A stretch of 64,000 nucleotides of DNA from Desulfuromonas sp. (GTDB taxonomy: Bacteria > Desulfobacterota > Desulfuromonadia > Desulfuromonadales > UBA2294), in assembly GCA_002869615.1 (NCBI GenBank), contig PKUH01000106.1:70158-134157 (forward strand), read 5' to 3'. Below, piece by piece: positions 51,568-60,322 of this stretch. Under the pieces are notes generated by a model that did not search any database, was not told where the DNA came from, and saw only the letters and a list, made by a program, of their open reading frames with translations. The number at the start of each line of letters is the position of its first letter. Position 1 is the first letter of the stretch. Made by a program: the position numbers and the translations under genes.

Positions 51568-53262
51568 ATGAGATTGCTGAACTATCAAAAACCTATACCT
51601 GACCGCCAAGTGATATTGATAAGTGTCATTTTTTTATTCTTATTTTCAGTAACTATTTTTGGTCAAACAGTCAAAAATGAATTCGTTTGGGATGCAGAGG
51701 TCGTAATTCTTCAAGAACCTCGCATTTCATCCAAAGATGATGTTTTTGACTTTTTCACTGAACCCTATTTGCCTGAGCATAATAATCCTACTGACGGGGT
51801 CAGAATTGAAAGACTTAAATATTACAGGCCCCTTGTCGGTTTCTGGCACGCACTTATGGTTAATTCATTTGGGAAATCCGCTCTCCCGTTCAAAATTTCA
51901 AATCTGATACTTAACGCATTACTGTCTATTCTCGCTTATTTACTCGTTCGTTCAATTACAAAAAACCAACTTGTTTCTTTTCTTTCGGCAGTACTCTTTG
52001 CCGCAAACCCAACAAAGGCTGAAATTGTCTATTGGGTCTATTCTGATTCACATATTCTCGTAGCAATTTTTTCTTTATTGACCATATTTTCTTATGTCCA
52101 TAAAAAACAAACCGCAGTATTGATATTTTTTATCGCAGCGCTTTTGTCTCAAGAAAACGCAATACTGATTCCTTTTATTTTAATCAGTTACGAATACTTA
52201 ATCCGTCGCTCCAAGACTAAGGACATCGTCATTAAAATTTGGCCATTATTACCTCTTATGATTATCTATTTTTATATCCGGAATCTGGCTGTTGGCAGCA
52301 TCCCTTTAGAGACACCTCAATTTCCCGAACTTTTCAATACAGTTTCAATAACAACTCTGAAATATTTCAAAATATTCTTCCTTACTGATAGCTTAGCTAC
52401 ATTTTATTTGGCAGACCATAACTTTCTTTCGCAAATTGGCGCGAAAGCTGTTGGCGCATACATTTTCTGTTTATTTCTGATCGGGTTGTCAATTTATTTA
52501 TTCAAGATGAACAAAGCTCTTTTTTTCTGGCTGCTTTGGGTCTTTTTTTGGCTTTCGATATATACCAACATAAATTCAAATACTGAGTTCCTAATGGCTG
52601 AAAAACCCCTATATATTGCTTCATTGGGTCTTTGTGTCTTTATCGTTCTTTCTTGCGTCAGAATGATCAAATCCAAACGTTTTGTAATCGGACTTGTGTT
52701 ATTAATTACAACCTTCCACAGCTTCGATGCTTATTCCAGGGCGGACGCATGGAAGGACTCTGAGACGTACATAGAAGAGCTAATAGAATTTGAACCAAAT
52801 GCAGCTTCTTTATACTATCACCTCGCAACAGAGTATAACGAAACCGGAAGGTACCAAGAATCTATTCAACTTTACAACACACTGAAATCACTGAAAAAGC
52901 AAACACTTCAGTCAAAAGGATATTACCGTCTCGGTATGGCAGAGACCTATTATGCTATTGGGAAGAATAACCTGGCAAAAACAGACTACAACGAAGCAAT
53001 TTCAAACTTCACAAAGTCTTTAAACTTAGTTCCAGCACGTGCAAAAGTATATTTTAGATTGGGAACCGCATATTTCGAAGTAAAAAAGTATGTTCTGGCA
53101 ATTAAATCTTATAAAAAATCAATAAGATTAGACCCAAACCTGGTCAATGCATATTACAATTTGGCACTGACCTACAAAAAAGCTGGAGATTTACAATCTG
53201 CTGAGCGATATTTAGGGATATATAAGAACGTTCAAAAAAAGAATATTCTACCAACAAAATAG
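51568..53262 (+). CDS. TPR-containing polytopic membrane protein, GT-C-like (relative of the pur-locus gene)
   Basis: A 564-aa AT-rich gene. The membrane region (about 1-390) has the motif KNEFVWDAEVVILQEP after helix 1, LKYYRPLVGFWHALMVN and AEIVYWVYSDSHILVAIFSL. All three have close equivalents in the protein at 30118 (GFVWDSNGVFV, LEYYRPLTTLFHYI, GEVVYWAYSDSHIF). The C-terminal ~150 residues hold TPR units (YQESIQLYNTLKSLKK; YVLAIKSYKKSIRLDPNLV; then YYNLALTYKKAGDLQSAERY). It lies between thiED and thiC, 10 nt before the thiC start. Glycosyltransferase activity is inferred from topology only. Confidence 0.8.
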   Translation: MRLLNYQKPIPDRQVILISVIFLFLFSVTIFGQTVKNEFVWDAEVVILQEPRISSKDDVFDFFTEPYLPEHNNPTDGVRIERLKYYRPLVGFWHALMVNSFGKSALPFKISNLILNALLSILAYLLVRSITKNQLVSFLSAVLFAANPTKAEIVYWVYSDSHILVAIFSLLTIFSYVHKKQTAVLIFFIAALLSQENAILIPFILISYEYLIRRSKTKDIVIKIWPLLPLMIIYFYIRNLAVGSIPLETPQFPELFNTVSITTLKYFKIFFLTDSLATFYLADHNFLSQIGAKAVGAYIFCLFLIGLSIYLFKMNKALFFWLLWVFFWLSIYTNINSNTEFLMAEKPLYIASLGLCVFIVLSCVRMIKSKRFVIGLVLLITTFHSFDAYSRADAWKDSETYIEELIEFEPNAASLYYHLATEYNETGRYQESIQLYNTLKSLKKQTLQSKGYYRLGMAETYYAIGKNNLAKTDYNEAISNFTKSLNLVPARAKVYFRLGTAYFEVKKYVLAIKSYKKSIRLDPNLVNAYYNLALTYKKAGDLQSAERYLGIYKNVQKKNILPTK

Positions 53263-53272
53263 CAGAGGAATA

Positions 53273-54565
53273 ATGACTCTCATTGAAAAAGCCCGTGCAG
53301 GCACAATTACCGAGGACATGAAACTGGCCGCGGCCGAAGAAAATGTCGACGCAGAACTTCTGCGCGAGAAAATCGCCAACGGAACAGCCATCATTTGCAA
53401 AAACCGGAAACGTGATAACGGCAAACCGCTGGCGGTCGGTGCCGGACTGCGCACCAAAGTCAACGCCAACATCGGCACCAGTAAGGACGACATCGGCATC
53501 GACAAGGAGTTGGAAAAAGCAAGGGTTGCCGTTGCTGCTGGCGCCGATGCAATCATGGACCTGTCGACCGGCGGACCAATTGATGAAATCCGTGCTGCCA
53601 TCATTTCCGAAACCGAGGCCTGTATCGGTAGCGTGCCGCTTTACCAGGCGGCTGTTGACACAGTCGTCCGCAAGAACAAGGCGATGGTCGACATGACCGC
53701 CGACGAGATCTTCGAAGGTATCGAAAAACATCTTGATGACGGCGTTGACTTCATCACTGTCCATTGCGGCGTCACCCGTTCTACCGTCGAGAGGATGGAG
53801 AACGAAGGACGGATCATGGAAGTGGTGTCGCGTGGGGGCTCATTTACGGTCGAATGGATGACCCACAACGATGCCGAGAACCCTCTGTTCGAACAATTCG
53901 ATCGACTGATTGAACTTGTTCGCCCCTACGATGCAACCCTCTCCCTCGGTGATGGTTTCCGTCCCGGTTGTCTGGCCGACGCCACCGACCGGGCGCAAGT
54001 CCACGAGCTGATCCTGCTTGGTGAGTTGACCCAGCGCGCCTGGAAGGCCGGAGTTCAAGTAATGATTGAGGGACCGGGTCATGTACCGCTCAATCAAATC
54101 GAAGCGAACATCCAGCTACAGAAGCGACTCTGCCACGGAGCTCCGTTCTATGTTCTCGGACCGCTGGTGACCGACATTGCGCCCGGCTACGACCATATTA
54201 CCTGTGCTATCGGCGGCACGGTTGCCGCTGCAGCTGGTGCCGATTTCCTCTGCTACGTTACCGCTAGTGAGCACTTGCGCCTGCCGACGATCGAGGATGT
54301 CCATGAAGGGGTAATGGCTTGCCGTGTCGCCGCTCATGCAGGCGACATTGTCAAAAAAGTACCAGGCGCCATCGAAAAAGATATCGCTATGGCCAAGTGC
54401 CGCAAGGTACTAGACTGGGAAGGCCAGTTCAATCTGGCACTTGATCCGGAAAAAGCACGACGGATAAGAGCCGAATCCGGCGTTGACGAATCCCACGGGG
54501 CCTGTACAATGTGCGGTGAATTCTGTGCTTATAAAGTGATGAATGATAGAAAGACCATTATTTAA
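53273..54565 (+). CDS. thiC: Phosphomethylpyrimidine synthase ThiC
   Basis: ThiC is the radical SAM enzyme that rearranges aminoimidazole ribotide (AIR) into HMP phosphate. The 430-aa short form has VNANIGTSKDDIGIDKEL, AGADAIMDLSTGGPIDEI, FITVHCGVTRSTVERM, SRGGSFTVEWM, MIEGPGHVPLNQIEANI and GPLVTDIAPGYDHIT. The unusual C-terminal cluster motif C-x2-C-x4-C is CTMCGEFCAYKVM. The ribosome site AGAGGA precedes the ATG. Composition is GC-rich like thiED, although the gene between them is AT-rich. Its substrate AIR is also the branch-point intermediate consumed by the PurE/PurK step of the pur genes in this window. Confidence 0.98.
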   Translation: MTLIEKARAGTITEDMKLAAAEENVDAELLREKIANGTAIICKNRKRDNGKPLAVGAGLRTKVNANIGTSKDDIGIDKELEKARVAVAAGADAIMDLSTGGPIDEIRAAIISETEACIGSVPLYQAAVDTVVRKNKAMVDMTADEIFEGIEKHLDDGVDFITVHCGVTRSTVERMENEGRIMEVVSRGGSFTVEWMTHNDAENPLFEQFDRLIELVRPYDATLSLGDGFRPGCLADATDRAQVHELILLGELTQRAWKAGVQVMIEGPGHVPLNQIEANIQLQKRLCHGAPFYVLGPLVTDIAPGYDHITCAIGGTVAAAAGADFLCYVTASEHLRLPTIEDVHEGVMACRVAAHAGDIVKKVPGAIEKDIAMAKCRKVLDWEGQFNLALDPEKARRIRAESGVDESHGACTMCGEFCAYKVMNDRKTII

Positions 54566-54566
54566 A

Positions 54567-55262
54567 ATGAAAGTAGCAATTTCTCAATCTAACTATATCC
54601 CCTGGAAGGGTTACTTCGACATGATTAACTGTGTCGATATTTTTGTAGTTTTTGATGAAGTTCAGTTTACTAGGAGAGATTGGCGTAATAGAAATAAAAT
54701 AAAATCTCCAAATGGCACAAACTGGCTAACTATCCCGGTTGAATCAAAAGGGAAATATTATCAAAAAATCTCAGAAACCCTAGTCAGTGATCACTCTTGG
54801 GCACAAAAGCATTGGCAGTCTATAAGTAACTTTTACCGAAAAGCGAAATATTTCAAAAAATACTCCTCACAACTGAGAGATACTTACGAAAAAGCCTCAA
54901 CTGAAAATCATCTATCAAAAATAAACATGCTATTTATTGAAATGATCAACGATATTCTTGGTATCGGAACTGAAATTCGTCAATCAAGTGAGTTCGAACT
55001 TGTCAATGACCAAACAGGTCGATTATTGAATATATGTAAAGACTTAAACGCCGATTATTATCTAAGTGGACCAGCTGCAAAAGGTTATCTAGATGTCAAT
55101 CAATTTTCTGATGAAAAAATTAAAGTTGATTGGATGGAATATTCCAGCTATCCAGAATATTCTCAATTGTTCGGGCAGTTTGAACACGCAGTATCAATTC
55201 TCGACATGATTTTCAATATAGGTCCCGAAACTCCGAAGTATATGAAAAGCTTCCAAAAATAA
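54567..55262 (+). CDS. WbqC-like family protein
   Basis: A ~231-aa protein with the WbqC signature at the N-terminus (VAISQSNYIPWKGYFDMIN, FVVFDEVQFTRRDWRNRNKI) followed by TNWLTIPVESKGKYYQ and DADYYLSGPAAKGYL-type sequence (NADYYLSGPAAKGYLD). WbqC proteins occur in O-antigen and capsule loci; they are suspected acyl- or aminoacyl-transfer enzymes but unproven. The ATG at 54567 is one base past the thiC stop; an ATG at 54543 overlapping thiC would add eight residues. AT-rich; pairs with wecE downstream. Confidence 0.85.
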   Translation: MKVAISQSNYIPWKGYFDMINCVDIFVVFDEVQFTRRDWRNRNKIKSPNGTNWLTIPVESKGKYYQKISETLVSDHSWAQKHWQSISNFYRKAKYFKKYSSQLRDTYEKASTENHLSKINMLFIEMINDILGIGTEIRQSSEFELVNDQTGRLLNICKDLNADYYLSGPAAKGYLDVNQFSDEKIKVDWMEYSSYPEYSQLFGQFEHAVSILDMIFNIGPETPKYMKSFQK

Positions 55263-55343
55263 TGACGATAAAATGTTCACTAGGACTCTTTTTCTTTAAC
55301 GAATGTTCCCATTCACATGCGTAGAAAAAAATGAGCTTATATT

Positions 55344-56468
55344 ATGATCATTCCATTCAATAAACCATTTTTAACGGGCAAGGAGCTTCATTACATCAGT
55401 CAGGCTCATCAGAAAATGGCATTAGCTGGCGATGGTAGTTTCACAAAGCGTTGTCATCAATGGCTTAAAAATAAAACTGGAAGCAAAAAGGCACTTTTGA
55501 CACATTCGTGTACTGCAGCATTGGAAATGAGTGCCATTTTGGCCAACATTGAACCAGGCGACGAAGTGATCATGCCTTCATACACCTTTGTATCGACAGC
55601 TAATGCTTTTGTATTACGCGGCGGCATTCCGGTTTTCGTCGATATTAGGGAAGATACGCTCAATCTCAATGAGAATATTATTGAAGAAGCGGTTACGGAT
55701 AAGACAAAAGCAATTATTCCAGTTCACTACGCCGGAGTCGGTTGTGAAATGGACACTATCCTGCAAATTGCTAAATCACATAAGTTGGTGGTCATTGAAG
55801 ATGCTGCCCAGGGGCTTATGGCAACCTACAAGGGAACCCCCCTTGGCAGCATGGGGACATTTGGAACTTTGAGCTTTCATGAAACCAAAAATGTTATCTC
55901 CGGCGAAGGCGGGGCATTATTGGTAAATGACCCGAATTATACTGAGCGAGCTGAAATTATTCGTGAAAAAGGGACCAACCGAAGTCAATTTTTCCGAGGC
56001 GAGGTCGACAAATACACTTGGCAGGATATAGGCTCATCATTTCTACCCGGAGAAATAGTAGCGGCATTTCTTTTTGCCCAACTCGAACAAGCGAACGAGA
56101 TTACCGCCGAAAGAATCTCGCAATGGAATGCATACCATAACGGTTTTGAAACACTTGAGAAAGCCGGATGCTTAAGACGTCCAATTATTCCCAGTCATTG
56201 CAAACACAACGCGCACATGTATTACATACTTGTAGGCAGTCTAAAACAAAGAACCGAATTAATAGAATATCTAGGCCTTAATGGGATCAATTCTGTTTTT
56301 CACTACATTCCACTCCACGACTCACCTGCGGGGAAAAAGTTCTGCAAGCAACATGGGGACCTCAATTCAACAACAGAGATAAGTGAGAGGATTGTACGGC
56401 TTCCTCTTTGGCCAACATTTAATGATCACAAAAAAGTAATTGATATTGTCACCAACTTCTTCAATTAA
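55344..56468 (+). CDS. wecE: dTDP-4-amino-4,6-dideoxygalactose transaminase (WecE/RffA)
   Basis: A 374-aa DegT/DnrJ/EryC1-type PLP enzyme that transaminates dTDP-4-keto-6-deoxyglucose to dTDP-Fuc4N. It matches WecE throughout: PSYTFVSTANAFVLRGG, IIPVHYAGVGCEMDTI, the PLP-lysine in LSFHETKNVISGEGGALL, REKGTNRSQFFRGEVDKYTW and FHYIPLHDSPAGKKF. This predicts a Fuc4N-type or related amino sugar in a surface glycan. RmlA/RmlB for the precursor are not in the window. It follows WbqC and precedes a GT-C-like gene, a likely glycan unit. Confidence 0.93.
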   Translation: MIIPFNKPFLTGKELHYISQAHQKMALAGDGSFTKRCHQWLKNKTGSKKALLTHSCTAALEMSAILANIEPGDEVIMPSYTFVSTANAFVLRGGIPVFVDIREDTLNLNENIIEEAVTDKTKAIIPVHYAGVGCEMDTILQIAKSHKLVVIEDAAQGLMATYKGTPLGSMGTFGTLSFHETKNVISGEGGALLVNDPNYTERAEIIREKGTNRSQFFRGEVDKYTWQDIGSSFLPGEIVAAFLFAQLEQANEITAERISQWNAYHNGFETLEKAGCLRRPIIPSHCKHNAHMYYILVGSLKQRTELIEYLGLNGINSVFHYIPLHDSPAGKKFCKQHGDLNSTTEISERIVRLPLWPTFNDHKKVIDIVTNFFN

Positions 56469-56473
56469 ATAAA

Positions 56474-58156
56474 ATGAATAAATTTAGTTCAGAAAATATC
56501 AGAAGGACAATTCAAAACCCCTTATTTGGATCATCCCTTTCCTGCCTCTTTTTCATAATTATAGTCTTGGTTTTCATTACTCCTATATTCGAAACAAATG
56601 ATGACGCCAGTTTCATGTTGATGCTAAGTGGAAAGGTCTTATCAGGTACCCCCGAGCCACAGGTATATTTTATAAATATCGTCCTTTCCACCATCCTCGC
56701 AAGCCTGTACCGCCTTGCACCCGATTTTCAGTGGTACGGGTATTTCCATCTGATCATCCTCTTCATATGTGTTTGGGCAATCAGTTTTTCAGTTCTTTCA
56801 AGAAGGATGAGTGTTGCCACCTACTCTCTTCTTGGATTTTTTCTGTTAAATGTTTTCATGGTGAATCTGCTTTTTTTACAATTCACCAGAACCGCCTACA
56901 TCGCTGGACAAGCCGGGATTCTTCTTGCGATTATTATTTTTTCTGAGAGCAAGGTTCAAACTTCTAAAACCTTTCCATTCCTCGTTATCTCTGGATTTTT
57001 ACTACTGATTTCCTTGACATTAAGAATTGAAAGCTTTGCTCTTGCAATTTTGCTGAATATTCCAATACTGTTTTTCTTAAAAATAGACAAAAAAAAGATA
57101 CGCTCAATGCTTGTCTTTTCTACAACATTCATCCTTCTTGCCACGACTCTTTGGCTGACACATCAATATCACTATAATCAAAATGGTTGGGGAAAGTTCT
57201 CTGAACTTAACAAGGCCAAAAGCTCTTTTAACGAAGACCGTTGGTCTAAAATCGATGCGAACCAAAATATTTTAAATAAAATCGGCTGGAGCAAAAACGA
57301 TTTTTATTTCTTATGGAACTGGGGATATGTAAACAAAAAAATATTTTCTAAGGAAAAAATTATACATTTTGCAAAACTAAACAAAACGTTTCCCGGGGAG
57401 GATACCCCATTAAGCTACAAATTCAAATTATTCAAGGACAGCGTTCTAAAGTATGACCAGACATGGTGGATAGCACTTACTCTTCTCCCAATAATTATAA
57501 TTTCTGGGCGGCAAAACTGGAAACCTGTACTTTTCTTTTTGTTACTCACTTTAATTACCTTGGTAGCAATCTTGGTCTGGATGAAATTACCTTCTCGAAT
57601 TTTTTATCCTGTTTTTACTGGTGTTTTTATAATGTCATTGATTTCCGCAGGAACTGAACCATTTTTTAAAAATTCGAAATTGGGACTAACCACTTCGAGT
57701 GTGTGTCTTTCATTATTGTTATTCTTATTTATTATCTTTAATACACCTCAAAAGCTTGCTCGACAATCCCGAGAGATACAGAACATCAATAAAAGTTTCA
57801 GATTAAACCTAAAAGCCTTGTCTCCCAAAAAAGAACAAACTTTTATTGTTTGGGGTGGAGGATTCCCCTATGAGCTTATTCTTCCCCTCGAGGAGAAATC
57901 ATATTTAGAAACATTTAAAGTCTTCTCAATCGGTGTCTTGAATCAATCACCATTTCAGTTAAAAAAAATGAAGGAGATGGGAATTGAAGATCCTTTTCTG
58001 GCCGCACTAAATAATAAAAACATTTTTTTATCTCTCAAACAATGGACCAAACCGTTACTTAAAAAATATTTATATGAGCACTACAGAATCATAACTAATC
58101 TTCAACCACATTTCAGTTCAAATTTCTTCACGTTTTATGAAGTTCATTCTCCATAA
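56474..58156 (+). CDS. Polytopic membrane protein, GT-C-like, with soluble C-terminal domain
   Basis: A 560-aa strongly AT-rich gene with about eleven hydrophobic helices and a C-terminal soluble part (from about 430). The first loop has the acidic pair FETNDDASFMLMLSGK, placed like the catalytic Asp of GT-C transferases, and a basic/aromatic loop follows (NGWGKFSELNKAK). No named family recognised. It starts 5 nt after wecE, so it is probably translated with it, and no Shine-Dalgarno is visible. A lipid-linked-sugar transferase is the best guess from topology and context. Confidence 0.7.
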   Translation: MNKFSSENIRRTIQNPLFGSSLSCLFFIIIVLVFITPIFETNDDASFMLMLSGKVLSGTPEPQVYFINIVLSTILASLYRLAPDFQWYGYFHLIILFICVWAISFSVLSRRMSVATYSLLGFFLLNVFMVNLLFLQFTRTAYIAGQAGILLAIIIFSESKVQTSKTFPFLVISGFLLLISLTLRIESFALAILLNIPILFFLKIDKKKIRSMLVFSTTFILLATTLWLTHQYHYNQNGWGKFSELNKAKSSFNEDRWSKIDANQNILNKIGWSKNDFYFLWNWGYVNKKIFSKEKIIHFAKLNKTFPGEDTPLSYKFKLFKDSVLKYDQTWWIALTLLPIIIISGRQNWKPVLFFLLLTLITLVAILVWMKLPSRIFYPVFTGVFIMSLISAGTEPFFKNSKLGLTTSSVCLSLLLFLFIIFNTPQKLARQSREIQNINKSFRLNLKALSPKKEQTFIVWGGGFPYELILPLEEKSYLETFKVFSIGVLNQSPFQLKKMKEMGIEDPFLAALNNKNIFLSLKQWTKPLLKKYLYEHYRIITNLQPHFSSNFFTFYEVHSP

Positions 58157-58254
58157 TAAAATCAAATAAGAAAGCTTTTTATAAGCTAAAAAATATGATC
58201 TAATGCGCGTCGGCCTTGGTCATTATCAAAAACATCCTAGTTGGGGAGGTGCCT

Positions 58255-59055
58255 ATGAGCCCCAAAAAAAACATTCGCAACAACAAAAACCGGCGTCCCC
58301 GTAAGAAGCTAAAGCTCCAAGGTTTCAACAACCTGACCAAGACGCTCTCCTTCAATATTTACGATATCTGTTATGCCAGGCGCCCGCAAGCCCGCAAGGA
58401 GTACCTGGAGTATATCGACGAAGAGTACAATTCCGATCGCCTGACCAGGATCCTGACCGAGGTCTCCGACATTATTGGTGCCAACATCCTCAATATCTCG
58501 AGCCAGGACTACGATCCGATGGGCGCCAGCGTCACCATCCTGATCGCCGAAGGGCCCCTAACTGCGCAATCAGAACAGGTTCTGGCCCACCTCGACAAAA
58601 GCCACCTCTGCATCCATACTTACCCTGAAAGTGACCAGAAATCAGGGATATCAACATTCCGCGTCGATGTCGACATCTCAACCTGCGGCGAGATCAGTCC
58701 GCTGAAGGCGCTGAATCATTTGATCGGCTCGTTCGATTCCGATATCGTATTGATGGACTACAAGGTTCGCGGCTTTACCCGCGACACCCGCGGCCGGAAA
58801 CATTACATGGACCATCGCATCCACTCGATCCAGGATTTCATCCACAAAAAGGTTCTTGACCGGTATCAGTGTGTCGATATCAATATCTATCAGGAGAATC
58901 TCTTTCACACCAAGATGTTGCTGAAGGATTTCAGTCTCGACAATTACCTGTTTGCCAGAACAGCCGATGACCTCCCGGAAGAGGAACGGACGATGATTCA
59001 TAAGGTTCTCGAACGCGAGATGATCGAGATTTTTTATTCGAAAAACATTTACTGA
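58255..59055 (+). CDS. speD: S-adenosylmethionine decarboxylase proenzyme (SpeD)
   Basis: SpeD makes decarboxylated SAM, the aminopropyl donor for spermidine. The 266-aa protein is of the E. coli type (long form). The self-cleavage site is K115-S116 in [13 protein letters not shown], generating the pyruvoyl group. [19 protein letters not shown] and [20 protein letters not shown] support the family. The start at 58255 is preceded by GGGGAGG at good spacing. GC-rich between two AT-rich blocks; speE is not in the window. Confidence 0.96.
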   Translation: MSPKKNIRNNKNRRPRKKLKLQGFNNLTKTLSFNIYDICYARRPQARKEYLEYIDEEYNSDRLTRILTEVSDIIGANILNISSQDYDPMGASVTILIAEGPLTAQSEQVLAHLDKSHLCIHTYPESDQKSGISTFRVDVDISTCGEISPLKALNHLIGSFDSDIVLMDYKVRGFTRDTRGRKHYMDHRIHSIQDFIHKKVLDRYQCVDINIYQENLFHTKMLLKDFSLDNYLFARTADDLPEEERTMIHKVLEREMIEIFYSKNIY

Positions 59056-59069
59056 TACCAGGAGCTCCC

Positions 59070-60293
59070 TTGATTAAGAATCGATTGATTATCCTGTTTT
59101 CTTTCCTGACTTCGCTGGGCGCAAGCGCCTGCAGTGGCCCCGGGCTGATCGGAAATCCGCAGATGCCTTATCCGCTATCTGCTCCGGCCGAAGTCGGCCA
59201 GATCGTTCATATGCCGACCGGGATTCTCGTCTCGGAAGACGAAATGCTCGACATTGCCAGCCGCAACCGGATTGTTTACGTCGGTGAAACCCATGACAAC
59301 CCGGCCTCGCACCGGCTGCAGCTCAAGGTTCTGAAGGCGATGACAGATCGCTACCCGGGCAAGGTCGCAGTCGGTATGGAAATGTTCACTCCCGCCCAGA
59401 ACGAAGCGCTGGAGCAGTGGATCAACGGTGACCTCTCGGAAAAGGAATTCCTGCGTGCTGCCGGCTGGTTCACGGTCTGGAAGGGTGATTACGAATACTA
59501 CCGGGCCCTGCTCAACTTCGCCCGCGAAAAGAAAATTCCGGTGATCGGCTTGAATGCAGAAAAGAAAGCGGTCCGCCTCGTCGTCGCCGATAAGACCGAA
59601 GAATTGACGGAAGCAGAGAAGCAGATTGTCGCAAAGATGGATCTGGATGACCCCTACCAGCGCGGCCTGGTCGAAGGGATCTACGGCGGCCATGTCAAAA
59701 GCGAAGGGATGCTCGACGGTTTCCACAGGGCGCAGACTCTCTGGGACGAAACGATGGCCGAATCGGTTGCTTCTTTCCTGAATCAGGAGGAACACCGGGA
59801 TTTCCACATGGTCGTGATTGCCGGCGGCAATCACATCCGCTACGGATTCGGCATTCCGCGCCGGGTGTTCCGCCGCCTGCCGTCAACATATACCCTTATT
59901 GGCGGCAAGGAGATCGAAATCCCGGAAAGCAAGCGGGACAAATTGATGGATGTTACCCTGCCGCAATTCCCGATGGTCCCGTATGACTTCATGGTCTTTA
60001 CCCGCTATGAAGAGCTTGAGAAAAAAGGAGTCAAACTGGGAGTCATGTTTAGCGATACGGAGGATCAGGTCTCCATCAAAATGGTTGCTCCGGGATCAAA
60101 TGCTGAACGGGCCGGTATTGAAGAGGGCGACACCGTCATCGCTATCGATGGTGAAAAGATTGTCGATAAGTTTGATGTATTCTACTCGATCGGGCAGAAG
60201 ATGATTGGCGACAGAAGCACAGTAACGATAAAGCGAGATGACAAAATCATGGAACTTGATGTTTCCTTTTCATCAAAACCCGAAAACGAATAA
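59070..60293 (+). CDS. ChaN-type (Tiki/haem-binding) lipoprotein fused to a PDZ domain
   Basis: A 407-aa predicted lipoprotein: LTSLGASAC gives a lipobox Cys21. The ChaN/EreA-like domain (about 50-290) has the metal/haem-binding G-E-T-H in RIVYVGETHDNPASHRLQL, the VAVGMEMFTPAQNEALEQWI helix and MVVIAGGNHIRYGFGIPRRV. C-terminally there is a PDZ domain (about 315-400; VAPGSNAERAGIEEGDTVIA). ChaN proteins were linked to haem or iron handling; the Tiki relatives are metalloproteases. The start is a TTG with AGGAG 5 nt upstream, 14 nt after speD, so co-transcribed. Function here is uncertain. Confidence 0.84.
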   Translation: MIKNRLIILFSFLTSLGASACSGPGLIGNPQMPYPLSAPAEVGQIVHMPTGILVSEDEMLDIASRNRIVYVGETHDNPASHRLQLKVLKAMTDRYPGKVAVGMEMFTPAQNEALEQWINGDLSEKEFLRAAGWFTVWKGDYEYYRALLNFAREKKIPVIGLNAEKKAVRLVVADKTEELTEAEKQIVAKMDLDDPYQRGLVEGIYGGHVKSEGMLDGFHRAQTLWDETMAESVASFLNQEEHRDFHMVVIAGGNHIRYGFGIPRRVFRRLPSTYTLIGGKEIEIPESKRDKLMDVTLPQFPMVPYDFMVFTRYEELEKKGVKLGVMFSDTEDQVSIKMVAPGSNAERAGIEEGDTVIAIDGEKIVDKFDVFYSIGQKMIGDRSTVTIKRDDKIMELDVSFSSKPENE

Positions 60294-60322
60294 AAGTCTG
60301 TCTCCTTTGTTCAGGAATAATA

